Source of the DNA: Pseudomonas sp. Root71
Lineage (GTDB): Bacteria > Pseudomonadota > Gammaproteobacteria > Pseudomonadales > Pseudomonadaceae
Length of the DNA stretch: 64,000 nt
Reading direction: 5' to 3'
NCBI RefSeq assembly: GCF_001429045.1
Contig: NZ_LMHY01000025.1
Location: 68,040 to 132,039, forward strand
Shown here: positions 9,332 through 18,119 of the stretch, one piece after another
Position numbering within the stretch: the stretch's first letter is position 1
How the letters are laid out: the number at the start of each line of letters is the position of its first letter
Notes under the pieces: model-generated
Seen by the model: the letters and a program-made list of their open reading frames with translations, nothing else
Databases searched by the model: none
Told to the model about the DNA's origin: nothing
Position numbers and translations under genes: made by a program

Positions 9332-10801
9332 TCAATCCATCGAGCGGGGTAACTGCAGGGTCACCCGCAACCCGCCCTCACGCAAATTCTGCAAGCTGAC
9401 CTCACCGCCATGGCTATGGGCAATGTTGCGGGCAATCCCCAGCCCCAGGCCATAACCCTGCTGCTGCCCGGCCAGGCGGAAGTGCGGTTCGAACACCTGC
9501 TCCAGGCGCTGCTCCGGCACGCCCGGCCCCTCATCATCGACATGCAGGATGAACGCGCTTTCATCGTCATCGATGTGCAGGTGCGCGTTCTGCCCGTACT
9601 TCAACGCATTGTCGATCAGGTTGCCGATGCAACGCTTGAGCGCCAGCGGTTTGCCCGGATAGGACGCCAGCGCCCGCCCCTGCTGGGTAACGCGGCCGTT
9701 GCCGTTCGGCGCGAGATAGGGTTCCACCAGGCAATCGAGCACATGGTTGAGGTCCACCGGCTCGATGTTCTCGTGGATGTCGGTGTCTTTCACGCATTGC
9801 AGCGCGCCCTTGACCAGCAATTCGAGCTCGTCCAGGTCGCGCCCGAACTTGGCTTGCAGTGTTTCGTCCTCGAGCAATTCAACCCGCAGGCGCAAGCGGG
9901 TGATCGGCGTGCGCAGGTCGTGGGAAATGGCGCTGAACAACTGGCTGCGCTCGGTCAGGTAACGGCTGATGCGCTCGCGCATGGTGTTGAAGGCGCGCCC
10001 GACCTCGACCACTTCGCTGCCACCGCCCTCGGCCACCGGTTCCACATCGGCCCCCAGCGACAGGTCCCGCGCCGCCCGCGCCAGGCGCTTGAGCGGACGA
10101 CTCTGCCAGTGCACCAGCAGGCCGATGAACAACAGCAAAAAGCTGCTGGTCAGGACAATGAACCACACCTGCTGCGCCGGCAGGCCCTGCTCTTCAAGGC
10201 TGGTGTAGGGCTCGGGCAACAGCGAGGCGATGTACAGCCATTCGCCCGGCGCCATCTGGATCTGCGTGACCAGCACCGGCGGATTCACCGGCTCCAGGGT
10301 CAGCGCGTAGTGCGCCCAGGAGCGTGGCAACTCATCAAGCTTGAGGCCGCCATTGAAGATGCGCAGGTCTTGCGGGCTGACAAAAGTCACCGAGATGTCG
10401 GTGTCCTGGCCGAGAGACTGGCGCAGCACTTCGTCCACCGCCTTGAGCACCGCCTCTTTGCGCGGAGTAATGGGTAACACTTCCATGCCCAGCGGCTTGT
10501 CGTTGAGCGTCACCACGAACCGGGTGCCGCCCATGCTGCGCAACTGGTCGAGCACCAAGGGGCGAAACGCCACCGGCAACGAACGGAAATAACTGACGCT
10601 GGCGGTCATTGAATGGGCCAGGCTGCGGGCGCTGGTGACCAGGCCCTCGAGTTGCGTGGCACGCAGTTGCGACACCCAGATCACACTCGACAGTGCTTGG
10701 GCGAACAACACCGCCAGCAGGGTCAACAGCAACATCCGCCCGAGCAGCGAACGCGGCATCGGCACCTTGGCGGCGAGCTTGCGTAAAGTCTCAGTGACCA
10801 T
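9332..10801 (-). CDS. gtrS: Sensor histidine kinase GtrS (glucose/2-ketogluconate two-component system)
   Basis: Membrane sensor kinase that pairs with GltR and controls sugar uptake genes such as oprB and gts. With the ATG at 10801 it is 489 aa. Order: first transmembrane helix near residues 22-42, periplasmic sensor region, second helix (VWFIVLTSSFLLLFIGLLVHW) near 213-233, HAMP, H-box ISHDLRTPITRL with the phospho-acceptor His near 294, N-box GNLIDNALKYG, and G-boxes DDEGPGVPE and GYGLGLGIAR. An upstream in-frame ATG at 10843 lies deeper in gltR; the start at 10801 overlaps the gltR stop by 11 bp, a normal coupling distance. Confidence 0.9.
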   Translation of the reverse strand: MVTETLRKLAAKVPMPRSLLGRMLLLTLLAVLFAQALSSVIWVSQLRATQLEGLVTSARSLAHSMTASVSYFRSLPVAFRPLVLDQLRSMGGTRFVVTLNDKPLGMEVLPITPRKEAVLKAVDEVLRQSLGQDTDISVTFVSPQDLRIFNGGLKLDELPRSWAHYALTLEPVNPPVLVTQIQMAPGEWLYIASLLPEPYTSLEEQGLPAQQVWFIVLTSSFLLLFIGLLVHWQSRPLKRLARAARDLSLGADVEPVAEGGGSEVVEVGRAFNTMRERISRYLTERSQLFSAISHDLRTPITRLRLRVELLEDETLQAKFGRDLDELELLVKGALQCVKDTDIHENIEPVDLNHVLDCLVEPYLAPNGNGRVTQQGRALASYPGKPLALKRCIGNLIDNALKYGQNAHLHIDDDESAFILHVDDEGPGVPEQRLEQVFEPHFRLAGQQQGYGLGLGIARNIAHSHGGEVSLQNLREGGLRVTLQLPRSMD

Positions 10802-11522
10802 TGCTGGCAACCACGTTGGCTGCCAGTTGGTAACCGCTGCCACGCACGGTGCGGATCAGCCGTGGCGGTTTCTCGGTGTCACGCAGGCGCTGGCGCAACC
10901 GGCTGACCGCCATGTCGACGATGCGATCCAGGGGCATCAGATCACGGCCACGGGTGGCGTTGCCGATGGTGTCGCGGTCGAGGATTTCCTGCGGGTGATC
11001 GAGAAACAACTTCAGCAGCGCAAAGTCGGCGCCCGAGAGAATCACCTCTTCGCCGTCGATGTGGAACAGCCGATGGCTGACCATGTCCAGCCGCCAGTCA
11101 TCGAAGGCCAGCACTTCACCGCCACTGCGCTCCTGACCGAACTGCGCGCGGCGCAGCAACGCCTTGATCCGCGCCTGCAATTCCCGCGGGCTGAAGGGCT
11201 TGCCGAGGTAATCGTCGGCACCCAGTTCCAGGCCGATGACGCGATCGGCCTCATCGGAACTGGCGGTGAGCATGATGATCGGCACCTGCGCCTGACGCGG
11301 ATGCTGGCGAATCCAGCGGCACAGGCTGAAGCCGTCTTCGTCGGGCAACATCACATCAAGGATCACCAGATCACTCGGCGCCTCGTTCAGCGCCTGGCGA
11401 AAGCCGGCACCGTCGGGCGTGGTACGGACCTGAAATCCGGCGCGGGTCAGGTAGGTATCCAGCAACTCGCGTATCTCTTGATCGTCATCGACCAACAAAA
11501 TCGACTTGTTGACTGAGCTCAC
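10791..11522 (-). CDS. gltR: Response regulator GltR (OmpR family)
   Basis: 243 aa. Receiver domain with acidic pocket LLVDDDQE near residue 10 and phospho-acceptor Asp in LVILDVMLPDEDGF near residue 55; C-terminal winged helix ending RLIRTVRGSGYQLA. The start codon is GTG at 11522. It is translationally coupled to gtrS (11-bp overlap). An AACAACAAGG motif precedes the start. Confidence 0.93.
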   Translation of the reverse strand: MSSVNKSILLVDDDQEIRELLDTYLTRAGFQVRTTPDGAGFRQALNEAPSDLVILDVMLPDEDGFSLCRWIRQHPRQAQVPIIMLTASSDEADRVIGLELGADDYLGKPFSPRELQARIKALLRRAQFGQERSGGEVLAFDDWRLDMVSHRLFHIDGEEVILSGADFALLKLFLDHPQEILDRDTIGNATRGRDLMPLDRIVDMAVSRLRQRLRDTEKPPRLIRTVRGSGYQLAANVVASNGH

Positions 11523-11532
11523 AGGAAGGCGT

Positions 11533-11543
11533 CCTTGTTGTTT
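11533..11543 (-). promoter_or_regulatory. Candidate Hfq/Crc site before gltR
   Basis: Minus strand AAACAACAAGG, where the AAGG part may also be the ribosome-binding site for the GTG start at 11522. Confidence 0.5.
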
Positions 11544-11597
11544 GAATTGGGCGGATTATGCCTTAAGCACTGATTTTACAAACACCACAGAAACAAC

Positions 11598-11687
11598 TGT
11601 GGGAGCGGGCTTGCTCGCGAAGGCGTCGTAACATTCAACATATTGGTTGACTGACACACTGCTTTCGCGAGCAAGCCCGCTCCCACA
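11598..11687. repeat. REP pair, family 2
   Basis: Inverted copies of TGTGGGAGCGGGCTTGCTCG between glk and gltR. Confidence 0.88.
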
Positions 11688-11700
11688 TTTTGATCGTATT

Positions 11701-12660
11701 TCAGGCTGGGAGAGATTGCTCCAAAGCCACACCCGCACCCATCAATCCCGAATACGGCGCCGTCACCAGCCACACCGGAATCCCCTTGAAGTAATCGCTC
11801 ATGCAACCCTTGTCGGCGAAGCAGCGGGCGAAACCGCTTTCGAGGAAGAAATCGGCAAACCGCGGAATCACCCCGCCCACGATGTACACGCCACCGCGTC
11901 CACCGGTGGTCAGCACGTTGTTGCCGGCCACGCGACCGAGCCAGCAGCAGAACTGCTCAAGCACTTCCACGGCAATCGGGTCGCCCGCCAGCCCGGCAGC
12001 AGTAATCGCTTCCGGCGTATCGAGCACAGGCGTGTGCCCGTCCACCGCACAGATCGCCCGATAGACACGGGGCAAGCCGCCACCGCTCAGGGCTGTTTCC
12101 GCACTGACATGGCCGATTTCGTTGAAGATGTGCTGCCAGAGCTGGGTTTCACGTGCACTGCTCAATGGCAGATCGACGTGACCACCCTCCCCCGGCAATG
12201 CGGCAAAACGGCCCTCGCCCAGATCGAGCAAGGTGCCGACGCCCAGGCCGGTGCCCGGGCCAATCACCACCGCCGGGCGCAACGGCTCGGGCGTGCCCGC
12301 GCAGACCACGCGGAATTCGCCGGGCTGCAAACGGGTCATGCCCAGGGCCATGGCCGAGAAGTCGTTGACCAGCAACAGCTGATCCACCTGCAAGGTCTGG
12401 CAAAAGCCCTTGCGGCTCAGGCGCCAGTGATTGTTGGTGAATTTGAATTCATCACCGCTCACCGGGCCTGCCACCGACAGGCACACCGAACCGATCGCAC
12501 CCGGCGCCAGCCCCAGGCCATTCAAATAGAAGCTGATCGCATCGATAGGGCTGGGGAAATCTGCCGTTGCCAGCACCTGGACCGATTCCAGTTGCTGGTT
12601 TTTCCACAACGCGAAACGTGCGTTGGTCCCACCGATGTCACCGACCAAAGCCAGTTTCAA
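11701..12660 (-). CDS. glk: Glucokinase
   Basis: Phosphorylates cytoplasmic glucose to glucose-6-phosphate with ATP. 319 aa, Glk (not ROK) family. The phosphate-binding loop [12 protein letters not shown] is at residues 8-19. The catalytic-base region reads [10 protein letters not shown], followed by [11 protein letters not shown] and the [10 protein letters not shown] motif. The start codon is TTG at 12660, inside a TTGA overlap with the edd stop, so translation probably depends on coupling to edd. No ATG is available near the conserved N-terminus. Confidence 0.95.
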   Translation of the reverse strand: MKLALVGDIGGTNARFALWKNQQLESVQVLATADFPSPIDAISFYLNGLGLAPGAIGSVCLSVAGPVSGDEFKFTNNHWRLSRKGFCQTLQVDQLLLVNDFSAMALGMTRLQPGEFRVVCAGTPEPLRPAVVIGPGTGLGVGTLLDLGEGRFAALPGEGGHVDLPLSSARETQLWQHIFNEIGHVSAETALSGGGLPRVYRAICAVDGHTPVLDTPEAITAAGLAGDPIAVEVLEQFCCWLGRVAGNNVLTTGGRGGVYIVGGVIPRFADFFLESGFARCFADKGCMSDYFKGIPVWLVTAPYSGLMGAGVALEQSLPA

Positions 12661-14483
12661 TTAAGCGTCTCCAGGGCAGAAGTGAAGGCGCTGGCGCCCT
12701 GCTCCGCCGAGCTGAAGGCCATGCGCATGAAACCGAACAGCTCGCGACCGGTGCCGATGTTGTTGCCCAACAGGCCTTTGGCCGGCGTGCGCGCTGCGAA
12801 TTCTTCGGCGTCCACCATAAGCTCCAGGGTGCCTTTGACGCCATCGACGCGGATGATATCGCCCTCTTGCACCCGCGCCAAAGCGCCACCGACATAAGCT
12901 TCGGGGCTGACATGAATGGCCGCCGGGATTTTCCCCGACGCACCGGACATGCGCCCGTCGGTCACCAGCGCGACTTTGAAGCCGCGATCCTGCAGCACGC
13001 CGAGGAACGGCGTCATCTTGTGCAGCTCCGGCATGCCGTTGGAGCGCGGGCCCTGGAAGCGCATCACCGCGACAAAATCCTTCTCCAGCAAACCGGCCTT
13101 GAACGCATCGGCCAGGTCCTGCTGATCCTGGAACACCATGGCCGGCGCTTCGACGATCTGGTTTTCCACGGCCACGGCGGAGACTTTCATCACGCCACGA
13201 CCGAGATTGCCTTCCATCACCCGCAAGCCACCTTCGGCCGAGAATGCACGGGCGACCGGACGCAGGATGCTTTCATCGAGGCTGTCGGTCACGCCTTCGC
13301 GCCAGACCAGTTGGCCATTGTCGAGGAACGGCTCCTGGGTGTAGCGGCTCAGGCCGTGGCCCATCACGGTGTTGACGTTTTCGTGGAGCAGACCGGCTTC
13401 CAGCAGTTCACGAATCAGGAACGACATGCCCCCCGCGGCCTGGAAGTGGTTGATGTCGGCTTTACCGTTCGGGTAGACGTGGCTGAGGGTCGGCACGACT
13501 TCGGAGAGGTCGGCCATGTCCTGCCAGGTCAATTGAATGCCCGCTGCCATGGCGATGGCCGGCATGTGCAGGGTGTGGTTGGTCGAACCGCCGGTGGCGT
13601 GCAGCGCGACAATCGAGTTGACCAGCGAACGCTCATCGACGATTTCGCCGATCGGGATGTAGTCACCGTTCTGCTTGGTCAAACGCGTGACCTGATGCGC
13701 CGCTTCGCGGGTCAAGGCATCGCGCAACGGCGTGTTCGGGTTGACGAAGGACGCGCCCGGCAGGTGCAGGCCCATGACTTCCATCAGCAACTGGTTGGTA
13801 TTGGCGGTGCCGTAGAAGGTGCAAGTGCCAGGGCTGTGGTAGGACTTCATTTCCGATTCCAGCAACTCTTCGCGAGTTGCCTTGCCTTCGGCGTACTTCT
13901 GGCGCACGTCGGCTTTCTGCTTGTTGGAAATGCCCGAGACCATCGGCCCACCCGGCACGAAAATCATCGGCAGATGGCCAAAGCGCAGCGCGCCCATCAT
14001 CAGGCCCGGCACGATCTTGTCGCAGATGCCAAGCAGCAGTGCGCCGTCGAACATGTTGTGGGACAGCGCCACGGCCGTGGACAACGCGATCACTTCGCGG
14101 CTCGGCAGGCTCAGTTCCATGCCCGGCTCGCCCTGGGTCACGCCATCGCACATGGCCGGGGTGCCACCGGCGAACTGGCCGACGGAGCCGATCTCGCGCA
14201 GAGCCTTTTTGATCATCTCCGGAAAGACTTCGTACGGCTGGTGCGCCGAGAGCATGTCGTTATATGACGAAACAATCGCAATGTTGGCGGAGTTCATCAT
14301 CCGCAGGCTGTGCTTGTCGTCGCTGCCGCATCCGGCCACGCCGTGGGCGAAGTTGGCGCATTGCAGCTTGCCGCGCATCGGACCGTCGCTGGCCGCACCG
14401 CGAATCAATGCAAGGTAAGCCTCACGCGTGGCGCGGCTGCGGGCGATAAGCCGTTCGGTGACCTCAAGGACGCGGGGATGCAT
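12657..14483 (-). CDS. edd: Phosphogluconate dehydratase
   Basis: Converts 6-phosphogluconate to 2-keto-3-deoxy-6-phosphogluconate, the first committed Entner-Doudoroff step. 608 aa, standard for the IlvD/Edd iron-sulfur dehydratases. Cluster-ligating Cys segments are visible: [13 protein letters not shown] near residue 46, [13 protein letters not shown] near residue 105, and [12 protein letters not shown]. The C-terminal half has [21 protein letters not shown]. It is divergent from gap, and two HexR boxes lie in the shared upstream region. Downstream glk overlaps by 4 bp. Confidence 0.97.
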   Translation of the reverse strand: MHPRVLEVTERLIARSRATREAYLALIRGAASDGPMRGKLQCANFAHGVAGCGSDDKHSLRMMNSANIAIVSSYNDMLSAHQPYEVFPEMIKKALREIGSVGQFAGGTPAMCDGVTQGEPGMELSLPSREVIALSTAVALSHNMFDGALLLGICDKIVPGLMMGALRFGHLPMIFVPGGPMVSGISNKQKADVRQKYAEGKATREELLESEMKSYHSPGTCTFYGTANTNQLLMEVMGLHLPGASFVNPNTPLRDALTREAAHQVTRLTKQNGDYIPIGEIVDERSLVNSIVALHATGGSTNHTLHMPAIAMAAGIQLTWQDMADLSEVVPTLSHVYPNGKADINHFQAAGGMSFLIRELLEAGLLHENVNTVMGHGLSRYTQEPFLDNGQLVWREGVTDSLDESILRPVARAFSAEGGLRVMEGNLGRGVMKVSAVAVENQIVEAPAMVFQDQQDLADAFKAGLLEKDFVAVMRFQGPRSNGMPELHKMTPFLGVLQDRGFKVALVTDGRMSGASGKIPAAIHVSPEAYVGGALARVQEGDIIRVDGVKGTLELMVDAEEFAARTPAKGLLGNNIGTGRELFGFMRMAFSSAEQGASAFTSALETLN

Positions 14484-14603
14484 GTGTAGAACTCCAGGCT
14501 AACGGATGTGGCGACCTGATTGTCTATGCTGATCAAAGCCCGGTGTCGATGGGATGACAGACGGTTTTCTTGATCGGTTGGACCAGTTGATTCAGGTCAC
14601 TCG

Positions 14604-14618
14604 TTGTAGATTGAACAA
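14604..14618. promoter_or_regulatory. HexR operator (edd side)
   Basis: TTGTAGATTGAACAA fits the HexR consensus TTGT-N7-ACAA exactly. It lies 121 bp from the edd start. Confidence 0.85.
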
Positions 14619-14665
14619 AATATTGCCATTAAAAAGGCTTGTTTTCTATTTTTTTGCGAATAATC

Positions 14666-14680
14666 TTGTAATTCCAACAA
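14666..14680. promoter_or_regulatory. HexR operator (gap side)
   Basis: TTGTAATTCCAACAA fits TTGT-N7-ACAA exactly, 23 bp before the gap start codon. Bound repressor here would block gap transcription or initiation. Confidence 0.85.
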
Positions 14681-14703
14681 CAAAACGACGGTAGCGCCGC
14701 ACT

Positions 14704-15705
14704 ATGACTCTTCGAATCGCAATCAATGGTTTTGGCCGCATCGGCCGTAATGTCCTGCGAGCACTCTATACCCAGGGCTACCGTCAGGATCTGCAGATCG
14801 TCGCCATCAACGACCTGGGCGACAGCGCGATCAATGCTCATCTGCTCAAGTACGACACCGTTCACGGCACGTTCGATGCCGATGTCCAGCATGACCAGGA
14901 GAGCCTGACGGTCAACGGCGACCGCATTTCGGTCAGTGCCATCCGCAACCCGGCCGACCTGCCCTGGGCCGCGGAAAAGATTGATGTAGTGTTCGAATGC
15001 ACCGGTCTGTTCACCGACCGGGCCAAGGCCGCCGCGCATATTACGGCGGGCGCGCGCAAAGTGATCATCTCGGCCCCGGCCAAAGGCGCCGACGCCACCG
15101 TCGTTTACGGGGTGAACCACGACATTCTGCGCCAATCGCACCAGATCATTTCCAACGCGTCGTGCACCACCAACTGCCTGGCTCCGGTGGCCCAGGTGTT
15201 GCATCGCGAGTTGGGCATCGAAAGCGGTCTGATGACCACCATTCACGCCTACACCAACGACCAGAACCTGACCGACGTCTACCACACTGACCCGTACCGT
15301 GCCCGTTCGGCCACCCAGAACATGATCCCGAGCAAGACCGGTGCCGCCGAAGCGGTCGGCCTGGTGCTGCCGGAACTGGCAGGCAAACTGACCGGCATGG
15401 CGGTGCGCGTCCCGGTGATCAACGTGTCGCTGGTGGACCTGACCGTGCAACTGAAAAAAGAAGCCAGCGCAGAGGAAGTCAACGCGCTGCTCAAGCAAGC
15501 CAGCCAGCACTCTAAGATCCTTGGCTATAACACCCTGCCGCTGGTTTCCAGCGACTTCAACCACAACCCGCTGTCGTCGATCTTCGATGCCAACCACACC
15601 AAGTCCAGCGGCAAGCTGCTCAAGGTTCTGGCCTGGTACGACAACGAATGGGGTTTCTCCAACCGCATGCTCGATAACTGCCTGGCGCTGTGCAACGCCG
15701 AGTAA
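14704..15705 (+). CDS. gap: Glyceraldehyde-3-phosphate dehydrogenase, type I
   Basis: NAD-dependent oxidation of glyceraldehyde-3-phosphate. 333 aa. Nucleotide-binding motif GFGRIG at residues 9-14; catalytic Cys154 in [19 protein letters not shown] with the partner His about 27 residues later. Divergent from edd with HexR boxes between. It takes the glyceraldehyde-3-phosphate made by the Entner-Doudoroff aldolase. No strong ribosome-binding site is visible before the ATG. Confidence 0.97.
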   Translation: MTLRIAINGFGRIGRNVLRALYTQGYRQDLQIVAINDLGDSAINAHLLKYDTVHGTFDADVQHDQESLTVNGDRISVSAIRNPADLPWAAEKIDVVFECTGLFTDRAKAAAHITAGARKVIISAPAKGADATVVYGVNHDILRQSHQIISNASCTTNCLAPVAQVLHRELGIESGLMTTIHAYTNDQNLTDVYHTDPYRARSATQNMIPSKTGAAEAVGLVLPELAGKLTGMAVRVPVINVSLVDLTVQLKKEASAEEVNALLKQASQHSKILGYNTLPLVSSDFNHNPLSSIFDANHTKSSGKLLKVLAWYDNEWGFSNRMLDNCLALCNAE

Positions 15706-15719
15706 GCGAAGCTTACGAC

Positions 15720-15804
15720 TGTAGGAGCTGCCGGAGGCTGCGATCTTTTGATCTTGTTCTTAAAAAGCAAAATCAAAAGATCGCAGCCTCCGGCAGCTCC
15801 TACA
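15720..15804. repeat. REP pair, family 1
   Basis: Two inverted copies of TGTAGGAGCTGCCGGAGGCT around an A/T-rich centre, between gap and mgsA; here the variant is GGAGG rather than GAAGG or GCAGG. Confidence 0.9.
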
Positions 15805-15849
15805 GATGTGCGCAATGCAAAGCATCGTGTTCATGTCCTGGAGCCCCCC

Positions 15850-16314
15850 ATGATCGGCATCAGCTTTACGCAAAAGACCATGGCGGCGCGCAAGCGTATC
15901 GCCCTGGTCGCCCATGACCACTGCAAGGTGTTCTTGCTGGACTGGGCCGAACGGCAAAAAGACAGGCTGGCCCGGCATGATCTGGTCGCCACCGGCACCA
16001 CGGGGTTGTTGTTGCAACAACGCCTCGACCTGCCGGTGCAAAGCATGATCAGCGGGCCGTTGGGCGGCGACCAACAGCTCGGCGCGCAAATCGCCGAGCA
16101 GCGGGTCGACATGCTGGTGTTTTTCTGGGACCCGTTCGAACCCCAGCCCCACGACCCGGACATCAAGGCGTTGCTGCGGGTCGCGGCGGTGTGGAACATC
16201 CCGGTGGCGTGCAACGAATGCAGCGCAGACTACCTGCTCAGCAGCCCGCTGATGGATCAGGCGCACCCCCATCGGATTCCCGATTACGCCACCTACTTGC
16301 AGGGCCGCGCATAA
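15850..16314 (+). CDS. mgsA: Methylglyoxal synthase
   Basis: Converts dihydroxyacetone phosphate to methylglyoxal plus phosphate, a triose-phosphate overflow route. 154 aa from the ATG at 15850 (protein starting MIGISFTQ). Upstream in-frame starts lie in the REP element and give a non-homologous extension. Active-site residues are present: AHDH at 21-24, the phosphate-binding TGTTG at 48-52, GGDQQ with catalytic Asp at 72-76, WDP at about 93-95 and the HDPD motif at 101-104. The location after gap suits a sugar-phosphate role. Confidence 0.93.
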   Translation: MIGISFTQKTMAARKRIALVAHDHCKVFLLDWAERQKDRLARHDLVATGTTGLLLQQRLDLPVQSMISGPLGGDQQLGAQIAEQRVDMLVFFWDPFEPQPHDPDIKALLRVAAVWNIPVACNECSADYLLSSPLMDQAHPHRIPDYATYLQGRA

Positions 16315-16340
16315 AGCTTCACAAATCAGAACTTGACCAC

Positions 16341-16373
16341 TCGAGTAGATGATAAGCATTATCATCTACTCGA
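16341..16373. promoter_or_regulatory. 33-bp palindrome with Fur-like box before the sigma gene
   Basis: Perfect 15-base arms (TCGAGTAGATGATAA and its complement) flank the centre GCA. The core GATAAGCATTATC resembles a Fur box. It ends 18 bp before the sigma-factor start, so it should overlap the promoter. Confidence 0.8.
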
Positions 16374-16391
16374 AATGGATCAGGTTCTCCC

Positions 16392-16910
16392 GTGAGTCAG
16401 TCGCGCTTCAACCACGTTTTCCTCACCCAGCGCACCTCCCTGCTGCGCACGCTGGAACGGATGGTCAACAATCACAGCACTGCTGAAGACCTCTTGCAGG
16501 AAACCTACCTGCGGGTGACCCGTGCATTGAGCGAACGGGCCATCGATCATCTTGAGCCCTTTGTCTTCCAGACGGCACGCAACCTGGCGCTGGACCATTT
16601 GCGCGCGCGGCGCATCCATTCGCGCACCATGGTCGATGACGTGCCGCAGGAGTTGGTGCACAGCATCGCCGCCCCCACCAGCAGCGCCGAAGACGCCGCC
16701 CATGCCGAACAATTGCTGGAGCGCCTGAACGTGAGCCTCGGTCAACTCAGCGCCCGCCAACAGCGAATTTTCATCCTCAGCCGCCTGCACGGGCACAGCT
16801 ACCAGGAAATCGCCGAGGAGCTGAACGTGTCCCTCAGTACTGTGCAGAAAGAACTCAAACTGATCATGTCGATCTGCATCGGGGTTGCCGATCGCTTGAA
16901 CGCCAACTGA
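16392..16910 (+). CDS. ECF sigma factor, FecI family (iron/haem uptake)
   Basis: 172 aa, the usual FecI-type length. Region 2 is at residues 10-75 (EDLLQETYLRVTRAL, then FQTARNLALDHLRARR); region 4 is at about 115-165 (LSARQQRIFILSRLHGHSYQEIAEEL and a recognition helix LSTVQKELK). The start is GTG at 16392. It precedes a FecR-like gene and a TonB receptor with an N-terminal signalling domain, the standard cell-surface signalling trio. The arrangement resembles HxuI-HxuR-HxuA of P. aeruginosa, but the orthology is inferred. A Fur-like palindrome lies just upstream. Confidence 0.9.
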   Translation: MSQSRFNHVFLTQRTSLLRTLERMVNNHSTAEDLLQETYLRVTRALSERAIDHLEPFVFQTARNLALDHLRARRIHSRTMVDDVPQELVHSIAAPTSSAEDAAHAEQLLERLNVSLGQLSARQQRIFILSRLHGHSYQEIAEELNVSLSTVQKELKLIMSICIGVADRLNAN

Positions 16911-17031
16911 GCGCCAAGGCCCTGCGCTTATCTGGACCGACTGCGCTGATCATCGGGCTTTGCTACCCTTGGTCCACTTTCTACGCTTCACTAAAAAAAC
17001 AGCCGTGCACTGACACTGCCGAGGAAACACC

Positions 17032-17997
17032 GTGACGGACAACCACCGTTCCCCAGAGCCTTCATCGGCGCAGGACCCCGCAAGCGCGATGGACCAGGCC
17101 CTGGACTGGCTGATCGTGCTCGACAGTCCCGACGAGGAGCAGACCCGCCAATTCCATGCATGGCTTGACGCCGATCCGTTGAATGCCCAGGTGTTCGCCA
17201 AGGCCCAGGCGATCTGGGACGGCCCACAAGTGGCGCAGTGCGCGCAAAGCCTGGCTGCGCGCCCCGCGAAAGTCACTGCCATTGCCCGTCTGCGTCCGCA
17301 CTGGAAACCACTGGCCACCGCCGCCGTGCTGCTGCTCGGGCTGTTCAGTTTCAGCAGTTTGCCGATGCGCCTGCAGGCCGATCACCTGACCGTGGTCGGC
17401 GAGCGCCAGCGCCTGCAATTGGAGGACGGCTCCAGGGTCCTGCTCAATACCAATTCGGCGTTTTCAAGCACCATCAACGACCAGCAACGTGTTGCCCGCC
17501 TGTATCAGGGCGAAGCGTTTTTCGAAGTGCAGGCCAATCGCGGCCAACCCCTGGAAATCGATGCCGGACCGGTCACGGCCAGCGTTCGCGATACCGCGTT
17601 TGCCGTGCGTTACCTCGACGGCGTGGCACAGGTGCGGGTACAGCGCGGCGATGTCGACTTGCGCGCCACCCGCAACGACGCCCGGGTGCGCTTGTCCGCC
17701 GGGGAAAGCATTCGCATCGGCCCCAACGGCTTCGACCGCCCGGCCAAGCTGGATGCCGCCACCGACCTGGCGTGGGTCCAGGGACGTCTGGTGTTCGAAA
17801 ACTGCCCGTTGAACCAGGTGCTGGCAGAACTTCGCCGCTACTACCCGGGCTGGATCATCAACAACAACGAGCAGTTGGCCGATGTCACCGTGACCGGCAA
17901 CTACCGCCTCGATCAGCCGCTGGACGTGGTTCGCTCCCTGGCCCATATCACCTCGGCCTGGCTCCAGGAATTCCCGGCGCTGGTCATCCTGAACTGA
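17032..17997 (+). CDS. FecR-like anti-sigma/sigma-regulator
   Basis: 321 aa inner-membrane regulator that relays the receptor signal to the ECF sigma factor. The cytoplasmic N-terminal FecR_N/DUF4880 segment (ALDWLIVLDSPDEEQTRQF) is at residues 23-60. One membrane helix (ATAAVLLLGLFSFSS) is near 95-112. The periplasmic FecR domain (LEDGSRVLLNTNSAFSS) and a C-terminal secretin/TonB-like part (LNQVLAELRRYYPG) follow. Start GTG at 17032, with GAGGA upstream. 121 bp separate it from the sigma gene. Confidence 0.9.
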   Translation: MTDNHRSPEPSSAQDPASAMDQALDWLIVLDSPDEEQTRQFHAWLDADPLNAQVFAKAQAIWDGPQVAQCAQSLAARPAKVTAIARLRPHWKPLATAAVLLLGLFSFSSLPMRLQADHLTVVGERQRLQLEDGSRVLLNTNSAFSSTINDQQRVARLYQGEAFFEVQANRGQPLEIDAGPVTASVRDTAFAVRYLDGVAQVRVQRGDVDLRATRNDARVRLSAGESIRIGPNGFDRPAKLDAATDLAWVQGRLVFENCPLNQVLAELRRYYPGWIINNNEQLADVTVTGNYRLDQPLDVVRSLAHITSAWLQEFPALVILN

Positions 17998-18119
17998 ATG
18001 AGAATTATTTTTACTCGATAGCCAAACCCCGTACGTCTCGTTATAGCCAATGCAATTGATTCGCATCTAACCCTGCCAATCAGCACCTATAAAGATTCGT
18101 GCGACACGGAGCGCTATCG

